This document shows positions 9,201 to 18,605 of a stretch of 42,570 nt of DNA, piece by piece. Source of the stretch: Ramicandelaber brevisporus (lineage: Eukaryota; Kickxellomycota; Ramicandelaberales; Ramicandelaberaceae); the NCBI GenBank assembly GCA_025201865.1, contig MU602772.1, forward strand, positions 13,912 through 56,481, in the 5' to 3' direction. Position 1 is the first letter of the stretch; the number at the start of each line of letters is the position of its first letter. A model generated the notes under the pieces. That model saw only the letters and a list, made by a program, of their open reading frames with translations. It was not told the origin of the DNA and did not search any database. A program made the translations under genes and the position numbers.

Positions 9201-11789
9201 CAATCCACACACCTGCTGTCCAAATGCCTGAGCAATCCGCAGCGCATTGGCACGCTCTATCGGTGACAATTCTGCAGCATAGCGCACTTCTTTACCATCC
9301 GCGTTACGCTTGACAACTCCATCAACCACAGGCGATTTACGAGTCTCAGAATGCGCATAATCCTGGCCGACAGTGTACACTTTGACATCTTCTGAATTCT
9401 CAACATCAACAAACTCTTCATACAAGTACGATCCATCTGTACGAATCTCCCACAAATCAGGGAAGAATTCGCTTGATTTGTTGGCCACTTTGCGGAATAG
9501 TTTGCGAACTCCACCTCCTTGTTCGGACGAGTAGTAAATGTAGATGTTGTGGTCATCTCCATTGACCGGCTTCTCGACAAATGGCTTGCGAATAATCTGA
9601 CCGTCAATCTCAACCGTGTCTTCATCCAGCATGCGTACAACAGAGGGAGGCTGTGGTGTGAAATGGTCCGCACAAATCGATGGCATGGTGGACGAAGATG
9701 GTGGGATCATTAAGCTACTGAGACGACTGGTGCTTGAATAGCGAATCAGAGGTGGCAGAGGTGGATGCTGCTGGTGGGGAATGGCAGCAGCTGAGTCGCC
9801 ATGGGAAGGTGAGCGACAGCAAGTGCTATTGCCACAGATGCTGCAGACACAAACGGTCGGCATACCACAAGAGGGCCAGCCAGCAGGTGGAGTCTGAGTG
9901 CCACGTGCGTTGTTGTTGTTGCTGTTGTGGGCTAAAGTGCTAGCGGAAGTTGAGGACTCACACATACTGCCTCGCTTGGCAGTGGAGGGGAAGCACTCTG
10001 CAGCAGTGGTAGCAGCAGTAGTGGCAGCAGCAACACCAGTTACATTCTGGTTACCATTCCACAGTGGGTACGGGTTGGACTGATGACGTGCTGCTGTGCT
10101 TGGCGCGTACGAGGCGGGCAGAATGAGTTGAGCAGGTACGGCAGTTGCAACAGCTGGTGCAGTTGGAGCAGTTACCGAGGAGGTTGTTGGAGCCATGGCT
10201 GTGGAGTCTGTGTGCTCTGATTGAGTAGTGTGTGCGGTATTCGGCATTGAGGCAGACGAGGCAACTTGTGACACAGTCGTCTTTGAAAGTGAGTTGGAAT
10301 TTGAACTCGAGTTGTTGTGAGTGGCGGAGCTGAACAAAGAGGACGAACCGACAGGAACAGAGGCAGGAACAGGAACAGGAACAGGAACAGCAGCCTTGAC
10401 TCCCGATTCAGTTACTAAACCGGTCGAATGACCCAAAGCAGCTGTCCCACTGTGTCCCCGAATGCGAGTACCAAGTTCCGCATGACCAACAGCAGTAGCA
10501 GTGGAACTGCGCATGGGAGACAACGGAGCACAGACAGAGGGGACGTCTTCGCTACCGGGAGTCTGCGGAGTGCGAGGAGTGCGAGGAGTGTGAGGTGTTG
10601 AGGGAGTGACTGCTGTCAAGCCAGTCATGTCAGCGGACGATGCTGCTGAGTGTTTGCGCTGGTGCAGGCAGCAATAGAGCAGGTCATTGGCGTGCTTTGT
10701 GGCTGCTGCGTTTGTGAGTGCACTGTGTGCGTGCTGCGATAAGAGAGATGGATGAGATTGAGTTAGATGAGCATGTGGATTCTGCTGCTGGTGCTGGAGA
10801 TGACTGATTTTAACATAGCCATGCAAATGGCCACAGTTGGAGCATCTATTATTCTCTTCATCGGTCAATATTCCAATTCGATGACCAGTTCTATTGAATA
10901 TGAAGTCACTAACCTCCATTGATACTTTCGGTCCACCATCTCGGCTAGCTATCAATCTTCTCGGCGTCTGTACTCCCAATGCATCCAGCACACTCATTAC
11001 CAATCTTCGATCCCAAAGCACCTTTTGCATTGACAGGTTGTTTACGCAGAATGGCTGTCTCAATCTGACGTATTCGATAGCCTTATCAAGTGGGAATCCA
11101 TTTGAAAAGAATGCAATCAACACATCGCATCTCGGCCATCTTTCAACGGGCTCATCGATAATCACCTTCTCTCCAAAGATTATTGCCTCGTAATCGCCCA
11201 GCTTAATCAGTGCATTCAAAATATTGGACATTGGTTTTGACCGTGACTTTTTATCCATTGCGCAAACTCCAATAATGTGTTTGCGGCGTCCAGTATGGAG
11301 AACACTGTTAGTGCCAACTGACATTGATTTGACTGCTGCTGCTGCTGCTGCTATTGCTGCATCAGTCGATGAGGACTGTGCAGCCACAACTGCTGCAATG
11401 TCGTTATCTGCATTCACCATATTCGCCATCGGGTCGAATGGATTCGTGCTGTGTCCAGCCTCAGAGGATGTATCAGTTGCAGCGGTGCTGGCGCCGCCGC
11501 CGACACCGCCACCAATTGACATGGCGGGGGAAGGTCCCCGAGACGCAGTGGTTATCCCAGAAGGCGTTGCAAGCGCACTGCTTGCAGCTGCCGAGATGGC
11601 TGATGCAAAGGAAGAATGCATCATCATTCCGCCACTGTGCTGGTGCTGCTGTTGAATACAGTCCATTCCATCTGGACCGCCGCCACTAAACTCAAAGAAA
11701 TGAGGCGAAGCTGAATCTAGAGACGAGTATGACACCTTGGGTGGTTTCGCTGCCAGCGTAAAGTCTTGAACCGGCATCTCGACTGGCAA
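6255..11789 (-). CDS. VIP1: Inositol hexakisphosphate/diphosphoinositol pentakisphosphate kinase (Vip1/Asp1/PPIP5K)
   Basis: The 1844-residue protein makes inositol pyrophosphates (1-InsP7/InsP8) with an ATP-grasp kinase and carries a second, histidine-acid-phosphatase-like domain. Residues 170-310 form the N-terminal kinase part ('IIGVCAMDKKSRSKPM', 'CDVLIAFFSNGFPLDKAIEY'). Residues about 716-915 form the ATP-grasp core ('KPFVEKPVNGDDHNIYIYY', 'VKVYTVGQDYAHSETRKSP', 'VIDVNGWSFVKGS'). The phosphatase-like domain starts near 930 with RHADRTP at 940-946, where the usual RHG is RHA as in yeast Vip1, and ends with 'LYFTKESHVHTFLNV'. The enzyme is much longer than yeast Vip1 (about 1150 residues). 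The extra length is a disordered N-terminus, a roughly 400-residue low-complexity insertion (311-715) inside the kinase, and a long linker in the phosphatase. It is one uninterrupted frame. The first ATG is used; no better internal start is obvious. Confidence 0.93.
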   Translation of the reverse strand: MPVEMPVQDFTLAAKPPKVSYSSLDSASPHFFEFSGGGPDGMDCIQQQHQHSGGMMMHSSFASAISAAASSALATPSGITTASRGPSPAMSIGGGVGGGASTAATDTSSEAGHSTNPFDPMANMVNADNDIAAVVAAQSSSTDAAIAAAAAAVKSMSVGTNSVLHTGRRKHIIGVCAMDKKSRSKPMSNILNALIKLGDYEAIIFGEKVIIDEPVERWPRCDVLIAFFSNGFPLDKAIEYVRLRQPFCVNNLSMQKVLWDRRLVMSVLDALGVQTPRRLIASRDGGPKVSMEVSDFIFNRTGHRIGILTDEENNRCSNCGHLHGYVKISHLQHQQQNPHAHLTQSHPSLLSQHAHSALTNAAATKHANDLLYCCLHQRKHSAASSADMTGLTAVTPSTPHTPRTPRTPQTPGSEDVPSVCAPLSPMRSSTATAVGHAELGTRIRGHSGTAALGHSTGLVTESGVKAAVPVPVPVPASVPVGSSSLFSSATHNNSSSNSNSLSKTTVSQVASSASMPNTAHTTQSEHTDSTAMAPTTSSVTAPTAPAVATAVPAQLILPASYAPSTAARHQSNPYPLWNGNQNVTGVAAATTAATTAAECFPSTAKRGSMCESSTSASTLAHNSNNNNARGTQTPPAGWPSCGMPTVCVCSICGNSTCCRSPSHGDSAAAIPHQQHPPLPPLIRYSSTSRLSSLMIPPSSSTMPSICADHFTPQPPSVVRMLDEDTVEIDGQIIRKPFVEKPVNGDDHNIYIYYSSEQGGGVRKLFRKVANKSSEFFPDLWEIRTDGSYLYEEFVDVENSEDVKVYTVGQDYAHSETRKSPVVDGVVKRNADGKEVRYAAELSPIERANALRIAQAFGQQVCGLDMLRTEDDGINGRRSLVIDVNGWSFVKGSSDYYERCAQILHAMFLDAVQRQMRSMFVWREPSYENPWVLKGFVSVFRHADRTPKQKLKFGFMSPPFVELLGTAREEIILRDHRDLERVQRAANLALANGLENKREIELLLAVLGRKIDMAGTKVQLKPSFEKPHKLTGAPGKLRKLQLILKWGGECTHAGIHQTKDLAENMHKDLAILNRQLLRDVRVYSGSERRIVATAEAFCEKLFGFSRVPSGCIAIRKDMLDDSNAAKDQMDAVKQRLKAAFEEGCGIDPSTFTTPSLTVGDIDLNSSSGGEFDEGMVPLTPAASSISSESVPPSEVATIVREMPAEMARDPLQFVREIYFLLRELCRTMKGNFERLGSDGIASLQEVWCCGETPELFRERWEKILRDFGCVAAGFESTIDGAITAVAEKFDPTKVAELYDSLKYDALHNREFLEGIFVPQFIHDEERQQHQQRRVLAAMEAYEAMDVQQSPASVHSCKQTPAQQPSQHPLPHHQRDDSSSSQTSITPGVSDAGVSESVLAPVAESPSAGIRSNRARRSLSVSGRRIFMSPLRTRAPLPSRAVSGSGVIAPASLAAAPHDPTPIAVRPSPSNGVNAAVSSLGLLSDTAATMPDALGGGGVSALNLNVLANSSGASSFGASNLGLVGKAPSFTGGRSSGTVNGNSGSSRPLIAHARRGSDSYLIIPDELEPVRELYHRAKVLFDYIAPREYGITDQEKNEIGVLTSVPLLRQIINDIERAADIIPESDSLAKSEQGNDEQVSSASASPTPQVKSSSLDAASVSGTATPDTPFAPPTIDVKPQAPIPAPQPTSSTAAMQPTRSGRDGGGSGGSGGSGFSSSVPLASANGSINNHPFTSLYFTKESHVHTFLNVIFQSGLPTRFNPGDIEELDYLTQITIEIYEKPANPHTGEPKELSLRLGFSPGAHHSNVIDVQADTEHHCLNVAQRRDLTPHMPLDLALSQLKQLLP

Positions 11790-12659
11790 GGGAAACGAAG
11801 CAGTTTATTTTTGTTGAAGAAAGGCAAAGAGGTAAAGGCGCTAAGGACGCTAAAGAAGAACAAGGCAGGTATGTATGAAAAACAGGCTTGCTTATCTATC
11901 TATCTATGATATATGAAACAAGCGGCTATGTCGAAGAGTGCCGGGGAGGAGAGTGTGTGGGAAGGCAAAGTTGAAATCAGCCGTTTCTGACGTTGCGAGC
12001 TGAAAAAGACAACAACAACAACAGCGACAACGGCAACAACAGAAAGACAACAACAAAAAGTTTTGAAAAGAAAAAAACGGTGTGTGTGGGGGCGAGAAAA
12101 AAATATGACTGGGAGCCACGAGACTGAAGGTCCATGTGGCGCAAGTTAGATAAACACGAGGTCACCCAGGTTGGTAGCAAAACCAATACAAGACAATAGA
12201 GCAAGAGTAGATCAATTTCACACAGATTAGCATGTAGTAGGCAGGTGGACAGCCAGGGACGTACCATGGCTGATCAGTGTAGAGTGGATCATCGAGTAGT
12301 TCTACTCTCTCAGATAGTAGGAGCACGTGACCTATTCGGTGGACATCATGCTCTGTACTGGAGTCACCATTGCATACGGAGAGCAGTAGAACCTCAAACT
12401 GTAATGGTTCTGTGTCATTGGAAGTGTCTAGGTGTCAGAAAGGAGGTGGCACACGAACAAACAAACATACGTCAACAACCCTAATTTTATTTTGCCTTTT
12501 CTTTTTGTTATTCTCTCTCTCATCAGCTTGCTCTCGTTCTCTCTCGCTTGCCAGCAGATTAGACCAAACTGTTTTACTCTTTTTCTCTTTTCTTTTCTTG
12601 AGAAGCTACCGACCGATTAGAGTGCGAACAAGAGCGGCTCTCTAACGATCTCACAAAAG
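11790..12659. other. Divergent intergenic region between VIP1 and glutaminyl cyclase
   Basis: These 870 bp carry both leaders. Near VIP1 there are TCTA repeats (about 11889-11906) and ACAACA tracts (about 12010-12058). A CACGTG E-box core lies at about 12324-12329. The last 180 bp before the cyclase ATG are T/C-rich. A good plus-strand donor (CAG|GTATGT near 11866) is present but has no matching coding exon. I see no convincing gene or structured RNA. Confidence 0.45.
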
Positions 12660-13964
12660 ATGGCTCGATCTGGCTTGCTTGGAAGGCGTTCGACGTCCTT
12701 CTTCCCTGCTACGCTCGTTTTGTTGCCACTGGCACTACTCATTATCTTGAGCTGCATTCCTTCCTGCCAAGCGAGTCAGTCGACTCTCGCCTCTGCTCTG
12801 ACGGATTCCCACCTTCAATCGCTCGCTTCAAAGCACTCCAGCTCACGCTTACAGACCCTCATCAAAAACATCCTGATTCCCCGTGTATCTGGCACATCTG
12901 GCAATCTCCAAGTTCGTTCCTACATTGTCTCCTATCTGCGTGCATTGGATTGGCATGTAGAGCTTGACGAATTCAATGCGACCACGCCGTACGGCATCGT
13001 GCCTATGGCTAATATAGTCGCAACGAAGAATCCGCATGCTGCGCGGAGAGTGATTCTGGCAGCACACTATGACTCCAAGTATTTTGCACCGCCAGATGAG
13101 AACAAGTTTTTGGGAGCAACCGATTCGGCTGTGCCGGTAGCCATTATCTTAGATGCGGTAACAGCACTCGACGATGCGCTCAAAGGACAGGCGAACGCAG
13201 TGACAGAGTTGCTGAAACTGCCAAGCGAAGCGAGATTGGAGGCTGCAGCAAAGTTTAGTTCGGCGTGCGATGGTGTTAAAACGAAAGAGGCGATGGAGGA
13301 TTCGGCTTATTGGGACGATACTAGCTTACAGCTGGTGTTCTTTGATGGCGAAGAGGCGTTCAAGGACTGGACTGCCACGGATTCGCTCTATGGCTCACGA
13401 AATCTGGCGGAATTGTGGACGAATTCCACAGTGACTCTGCCAGGCTGCAATCGCGGTTCTGGCCGCAGCATTCTCTCACAGGGCGATGGACCAATCTCGT
13501 GCGTGGTTGACTCTACTACTCTGAATGGTATCAAGCGCATTGACTTGTTGGTTCTGTTGGATTTGATTGGCGCTTCAAACCCGTTCCCTGCCATCAGCGC
13601 GATGCAGCAGTCGACAACATCGCTGTTTGACCGCCTGGCTGAGCTCGAATCTCGATTGTCCAAGTTGAACTTGCTCAAACGGCCCAAATACAAGCAATAC
13701 TTCTGGCCTGGTGATTTGTCGATGCTTGGCATGGTGGATGACGACCACCGACCATTTGTAGAGCGCGGTGTAAATGCTCTGCATTTGATCACGGTTCCAT
13801 TCCCACAAGTATGGCACACACTGAAGGACGATGCCAAGGCAATCGATTACAAAATTGTGCATGATTTCGCACTAATCACAAGAGCGTTCATTGCTTCTTA
13901 CTTTGATTTGCCCACTGATGTGCCCATTGATACTCTCAGTGGACAAACTCACGATGAGCTTTAA
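12660..13964 (+). CDS. Glutaminyl-peptide cyclotransferase (M28-family, secretory pathway)
   Basis: This 434-residue enzyme converts N-terminal glutamine of secreted proteins to pyroglutamate. A hydrophobic segment at residues 17-36 after a short basic N-terminus acts as signal peptide or anchor. The M28-type fold is marked by 'VILAAHYDSKYF', 'GATDSAVP' (Asp155, zinc ligand), 'LQLVFFDGEEAF' (Glu231 catalytic and Glu232 zinc ligand by family comparison), 'SLYGSRNLAE', 'LLDLIGASNPFP' (Asp301) and 'DDDHRPFVERGVNALHLI' (His363, zinc ligand). All zinc and catalytic positions are present, so it should be active. An N-glycosylation sequon (NST) lies at 255. An aminopeptidase of the same family is less likely, because the 'FFDGEEAF' to 'SLYGSR' spacing and single-zinc ligand set are those of glutaminyl cyclases. 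Confidence 0.9.
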   Translation: MARSGLLGRRSTSFFPATLVLLPLALLIILSCIPSCQASQSTLASALTDSHLQSLASKHSSSRLQTLIKNILIPRVSGTSGNLQVRSYIVSYLRALDWHVELDEFNATTPYGIVPMANIVATKNPHAARRVILAAHYDSKYFAPPDENKFLGATDSAVPVAIILDAVTALDDALKGQANAVTELLKLPSEARLEAAAKFSSACDGVKTKEAMEDSAYWDDTSLQLVFFDGEEAFKDWTATDSLYGSRNLAELWTNSTVTLPGCNRGSGRSILSQGDGPISCVVDSTTLNGIKRIDLLVLLDLIGASNPFPAISAMQQSTTSLFDRLAELESRLSKLNLLKRPKYKQYFWPGDLSMLGMVDDDHRPFVERGVNALHLITVPFPQVWHTLKDDAKAIDYKIVHDFALITRAFIASYFDLPTDVPIDTLSGQTHDEL

Positions 13965-14112
13965 TGTCTTGACATAGTTCTTGTTCTTGTTGTTGCTTCC
14001 TTTATTATTACTTTCTTTTTTGTTTAAAGGGATCTGAACTGCGCAATATATATTTAAACTAAGAAAGTCACTTAAAGTTAGATTGAGTTGATGAGTGAAT
14101 GTGTATGTGTTT
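13965..14112. terminator. Convergent 3' flanks of glutaminyl cyclase and exportin-7
   Basis: The 148-bp spacer between opposing stop codons contains a T-rich run (TTTATTATTACTTTCTTTTT) and ATATATATTTAAA near 14046-14057. These are plausible polyadenylation-type signals, one for each strand. Confidence 0.4.
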
Positions 14113-17100
14113 TTAAGCAACAAACGACATTGAGTTCTGAAGCATTGGTGGTGCATCACTCGCGCTAATACCCGCAACAATTCCATCTGCAACGCTTGAT
14201 AACGGTGGACTGAGCACCAAGCCCTGAGCATCCAGCTCCCGACGGAATGCCGAAAAGTTGGACTGGAACTTCTCGCGATTAGGGCTGGTCAGCGCTGGCA
14301 CATTGATGTCCTTGAACAGCAAGCCAATCGTCTTGGATGCCAAGTCGCGACGAGACGGCAGCTGTGCCTCGATAATGCGCTGCATGTAGAGCTGTCCACA
14401 CTGCTCATTGTTGAAGAGAATGAGCAGGGCAAACATGGTGCGGCCCATGTGCCATTCAGTAAAGTTCTCCTCAAAGAATGCGTAGTCAATGATGGTGCAC
14501 AGTGCGCGACGAAGCAAGTCTGGGCGAGCCTTGGCGCAGTCCAAAAGAGAGTTGCTGGCAGGGCTGGAGGAGATGCGGCTTCCAATGATAGGTGAGGTCA
14601 CGGATGCTGGAGAGGTGGATGAGGCGTGTCGCTGCTGGCGCTGAATGGCATGCTGGCGATTGATCATGTAGGTGGCCAAATGGTCAAGAACAGTGCAAGC
14701 AGAGGTACTGGTGTTGACATTGAATATGTGCGCCATTGCAGAATGAGCGCCACCGAGACGGATACCTTCGATGCAAGCAGTCAGGATGGTGGTGTATGTC
14801 TGAGTGTCAATCGATAGCACTGACAGCATACTCTCGGTGGTGGCTGCTTCCAGAAGGTTAAAGGCGGCACGGCACACCTTCGGATACGCAAGCAGCTCTG
14901 CTGTAGGGATGGTGCTGACCATGGCCAGAGCAGTGCTGAATGAGCGGTCGAGAGTATCATCGCCATACAGCGGGAACACACCAAAGGCAACGTAGCGGCC
15001 ATTCAGAGCACGCTGAAGAATCTCCATGCAAACGTACATTGGCTTGTAGTAGCGCACGTAAATGTCACCGTCGGCAGATTTGGTGCCAGAACTACTGCTA
15101 CGGTTGCTACCACCGCCGGCAGCGACTCCAGAAGAGGAAGATGAGGATGGTAGAGCGTGTGCAGCTTGGTTTGCAGCCTGGGCAACGGCGGCTGCGTTGG
15201 CATTCAAGCGTGCCATGGATTCTGGCGACTGCACATATTGGCCATAGATCCAAATGTACTTTGATGCTTCGCGGAACATGAGAATGCCATTGGCAGAAGC
15301 AACATCAAATGCAAGTCGCTGCGAGCGGTTCTGCATAAACTCAGAAACGTACTTGAGGATGCTTGTGGCCACTTGAGGATTGGCAGCCCAGGCAGACATT
15401 GCACGGAAGATAACAGGAGAGTATGTGGTGAAGAACCATTCAAAGAACATGACAAAGCCGCGCTTGCTGAGCATGTAAATCAGCACACCACGGAGACTGC
15501 GGAAGATATTGATGAGACGAATGGCTACAGACTGCTGGGCAAACTCTGCATCAGACATTTCGGCAAGAAGGCAAAGCTCGCGATCGAATGGCGCCACGAA
15601 TGAGTCGAACACTTCGTTGGACGGCTCTTCATTGAACAGACAACGGGTGAGTGCAGCGTAGTAGCGGAGACGATCCTTGTTTTTGATGGATGAGTTGAGG
15701 AACAGAATTTGCGGGTCAGAGTGGTTCTGGAGTAGAAGCTTGGTTTGGTCGAGAGGAGCCACCTGGCGCAATGTGCCAAAGCCAATGGTGAGACCATCAA
15801 AGATGGAAAGAGTGTTTGATACGAGACGAGAGCCTGGCGGCCAGCGGAATAGACTGTTGATAATAAAGGTAAGGATAGTATTGTAGATTGATTGAACACT
15901 ATTGAGACCAGGAGCATCTTCAGCCAGGTGCTTGTACATTTTAGAAGAGCGCGATACATGATCTCCCAAGTAAGTCAATCTAACTTGATTAAAGAACTGC
16001 AATGAAGCTAACTCCAAGTGTTCCAAGCCAGGTGTTCCAAACACAGCCACTCTCTGGCCAACCAGATTCTGCAACTCAAACACTTTTACAATCATTTTTG
16101 CATCCATCGCATCCTCTTCTTCAGTCACATTATACGGCGCACGATTAAACAAGTAAGCAGATGCAATGTAGATAACCCAGGCTAAACGCTCTTCAACGAT
16201 GCGTGGATTTGGATCAGATACACCCTGAACAACTGCATTGTGATACAAATTAATCGTCTCATTTAGCAGATTGAGGATAGCATTGCCATTGAGAGCAGCT
16301 GCGCATCGAGCAATCTGTCCAATCATGTGCAATTGATCGAGGAGAGCCTCTTCACCCAGCAAAGGATAATCTTCTCCATCGGATCCATCTTCCAAATCAC
16401 CGTCCATAGCATCATCTCCACCAGATTTACCGCCACTGCTACCGTCGACATATCCAGGAACAGTGTTTAGCATTTCAGACACGTAGCGATTAAAGAGCGC
16501 TTCAGAAGTGCGCTTAATGATTGGGGCAATACTTTGAGGCAATGAACGAGTTCCACACACAATTGACCAAAACTTGAGATGATACAGCAGAGTCTGTGGA
16601 GACCAACTCCATAGTGACATGCTGCGCACTGATAGTCTGCCAAATGCCTCCAAAAATGCAGCATACTCTGGCTTGTCCTCAATGTCTGAGAATGTGTAAT
16701 GAGCACGTAGTCTGGCCACAACACGTACAACTTCATGGTAGCAGGATTGGTCGTCTAGCCAAACACCCTCACTAAACACCTTTGTCAGCCATGTTAATAT
16801 CTTCAAATAGTGCTTGGTGCGGAAGTCTTCATCAAAGAAGGTGCGACGAATGCTTGCAATTTGACCCAATACATGAGCAAATTCAGTGGAGAGAGGAGGT
16901 CCTGCACTGATATATCCATCCGCAAACAATGTAATAAAGTCATCAGTCTGAACAAGTCCCTTCCATTCTTTGGGGAAATGCAGCGCAGTCCCTTCATCTC
17001 CAGACTCATCTGGATTCAATCCAAGGAAGTCATATCCAAAGCATGCCTTAAGCAGTTCAAGTGAGGCACTAACCATGCGGCGACCAACATCCAATGGACG

Positions 17101-17913
17101 AACAGACGCCATTATTGATGACGCACCTGTGAAGATGTTGGCAGTTGGCTGAGTAGATGTAGCAGAGTCTAAAGACTGTTCAATCTGCGTTCCACTCATT
17201 GCGGCTTTAAGTGAGCGACAGCCAAATTCCACCAACTTCAATAGCTGGTTTTCACGGAAGGCGGTTGCCATCTTGCGCTGCTTTGGAGCATACCGAGGAG
17301 GCAGCATTAAAACAACTTCATTGATAAAAGGAGCCAATAGCTGCAAAACAAACAGATGATGATTGCTGCTGATTCTACCCATTTCTTCAGCCATGCTAGT
17401 TACATTGTGAATGTCTTTAACCTCAAACCATGAGATCTTGCATATGTCTGCCAAAATACGTCCCGTGGATTGGATTGCATAGTGTGGCATATTGGGTGAG
17501 CTGGAGCAGAACTGCAGCATAAACTGCCACGTGTTGAGCTGTTCTTCTGGAGTGAACAAAGTCAAGCTAGTCAAAATCACAGTGCGCAGCCTATCCAGTG
17601 CAAACAACAGAGCATATTGAAAAGGAGAATCAACCCCAGATTGAGCAGTCGATGCCTCCGTTGCAACTATGCGAATCAATTGCTCAAGTCTCTGAACAGT
17701 TATTTGAGGACTGGGCAAATCATTCTGCTGCTGCTGCCGCTGCTGTTGTTGAATTGCTGCGGAAGAGTCGAGTTTCGATGATGAGGTTGCTGCTGAATAT
17801 GATGGAAACAGCTGGTTCAAGCGCAACTCTGCGATCGCGGCTTCTTGAGGCGAAGTGGGATTGTAGAGCTGCTTGCACAACTGAACGGCTTGTTCAATAC
17901 TGGCGTTGTCCAT
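14113..17913 (-). CDS. XPO7: Exportin-7/RanBP16-type karyopherin
   Basis: The protein is about 1266 residues long from the chosen ATG at 17913. It is a helical-repeat nuclear transport receptor. Family wording is recognisable: 'IEQAVQLCKQLYNPTSPQEA' at the N-terminus, 'ISWFEVKDIHNVTSM', 'RKMATAFRENQLLKLVEFG', 'CFGYDFLGLNPDESGDEG', 'FPKEWKGLV', 'IASIRRTFFDEDFR' and 'YHEVVRVVARLRAHY'. The same order occurs in animal exportin-7. The frame is open to an ATG at 18081, but the extra 56 residues look like translated leader; the start at 17913 gives the family N-terminus. Poly-Q and poly-S tracts and an acidic insertion (GDLEDGSDGED) make it longer than the human protein (about 1087). Exportin-4 and other importin-beta relatives are less likely. 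Confidence 0.87.
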   Translation of the reverse strand: MDNASIEQAVQLCKQLYNPTSPQEAAIAELRLNQLFPSYSAATSSSKLDSSAAIQQQQRQQQQNDLPSPQITVQRLEQLIRIVATEASTAQSGVDSPFQYALLFALDRLRTVILTSLTLFTPEEQLNTWQFMLQFCSSSPNMPHYAIQSTGRILADICKISWFEVKDIHNVTSMAEEMGRISSNHHLFVLQLLAPFINEVVLMLPPRYAPKQRKMATAFRENQLLKLVEFGCRSLKAAMSGTQIEQSLDSATSTQPTANIFTGASSIMASVRPLDVGRRMVSASLELLKACFGYDFLGLNPDESGDEGTALHFPKEWKGLVQTDDFITLFADGYISAGPPLSTEFAHVLGQIASIRRTFFDEDFRTKHYLKILTWLTKVFSEGVWLDDQSCYHEVVRVVARLRAHYTFSDIEDKPEYAAFLEAFGRLSVRSMSLWSWSPQTLLYHLKFWSIVCGTRSLPQSIAPIIKRTSEALFNRYVSEMLNTVPGYVDGSSGGKSGGDDAMDGDLEDGSDGEDYPLLGEEALLDQLHMIGQIARCAAALNGNAILNLLNETINLYHNAVVQGVSDPNPRIVEERLAWVIYIASAYLFNRAPYNVTEEEDAMDAKMIVKVFELQNLVGQRVAVFGTPGLEHLELASLQFFNQVRLTYLGDHVSRSSKMYKHLAEDAPGLNSVQSIYNTILTFIINSLFRWPPGSRLVSNTLSIFDGLTIGFGTLRQVAPLDQTKLLLQNHSDPQILFLNSSIKNKDRLRYYAALTRCLFNEEPSNEVFDSFVAPFDRELCLLAEMSDAEFAQQSVAIRLINIFRSLRGVLIYMLSKRGFVMFFEWFFTTYSPVIFRAMSAWAANPQVATSILKYVSEFMQNRSQRLAFDVASANGILMFREASKYIWIYGQYVQSPESMARLNANAAAVAQAANQAAHALPSSSSSSGVAAGGGSNRSSSSGTKSADGDIYVRYYKPMYVCMEILQRALNGRYVAFGVFPLYGDDTLDRSFSTALAMVSTIPTAELLAYPKVCRAAFNLLEAATTESMLSVLSIDTQTYTTILTACIEGIRLGGAHSAMAHIFNVNTSTSACTVLDHLATYMINRQHAIQRQQRHASSTSPASVTSPIIGSRISSSPASNSLLDCAKARPDLLRRALCTIIDYAFFEENFTEWHMGRTMFALLILFNNEQCGQLYMQRIIEAQLPSRRDLASKTIGLLFKDINVPALTSPNREKFQSNFSAFRRELDAQGLVLSPPLSSVADGIVAGISASDAPPMLQNSMSFVA

Positions 17914-18605
17914 ACTTTGTCGACCTGTAGCTGCTGCTGTTACTGGTTCTTCCTCTGTTACTGCTGTGTTAGTTAGTCCGTATAGGGAATGGCGATGAGG
18001 AAAGAAAGTACTCGTAGTGGGAGGGGTGTAATAGAAGAAGAGACGACGCAGCCAAAGAAGTTTCGCGACACGGCTTAACACTCAAAAAACACGGCTTGAA
18101 AAGGAAGCAAATACTATGGACACTCGCTCACTCACTCACACACGTATGCACGCACTCAATTGAAACAATTGCACTGAGCAATGAGGCGTAAAGTATAAGC
18201 TGCAGGTACAAAGTGAGAGACGCACGATGGTCAATTTGAAAGACAGTAGCAATAGGAAAAAGAGAAGAGCGTTGTCGATGCAGTTCAAAGTGCTAGTTAG
18301 CAGTAGTCGGCGATATGCACACCTTGCATTCGTAGGAGTAGTAGTAGTAGCAGCAACAGAGCGGAAATGTGTGCAACAAACAACAACTGGACAGCCTCCA
18401 CCTCTGAATACATCATCCAACTCCGCTTTCTCTGCAGCGATGACCACGACGAACCTTACATCTCGTTGTTTTGTCTCTTTTTTTTTTCTTCTCCACTTTC
18501 TCCAGATTGTGCAGTCTCACACCACCAGGTCCACTCACCACACCACACCACACCACTGTTACAGCGTCTCTCCTCCTGCTCCCGCACACTTGTCGGTCAC
18601 TGGAG
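17914..18605. promoter_or_regulatory. Divergent promoter between exportin-7 and Ap4A phosphorylase
   Basis: The 692-bp spacer carries both leaders. There is CACTCACACACAC-type sequence at 18121-18155, a T10 run near 18479, CACCACACCACACC repeats at about 18536-18555, and a pyrimidine-rich stretch with TCTCCAG and CTCCTG motifs before the phosphorylase ATG. No clear TATA box is seen. The open frames through it are not gene-like. Confidence 0.4.

Noticed and set aside
12245-12645. Overlapping short frames before the glutaminyl cyclase
   Set aside because: They have no motif, overlap one another in different frames and sit in the T/C-rich leader.
17914-18081. 56-residue N-terminal extension of exportin-7
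   Set aside because: It contains leader-like aromatic and threonine-rich sequence. The family N-terminus begins at the internal ATG at 17913.
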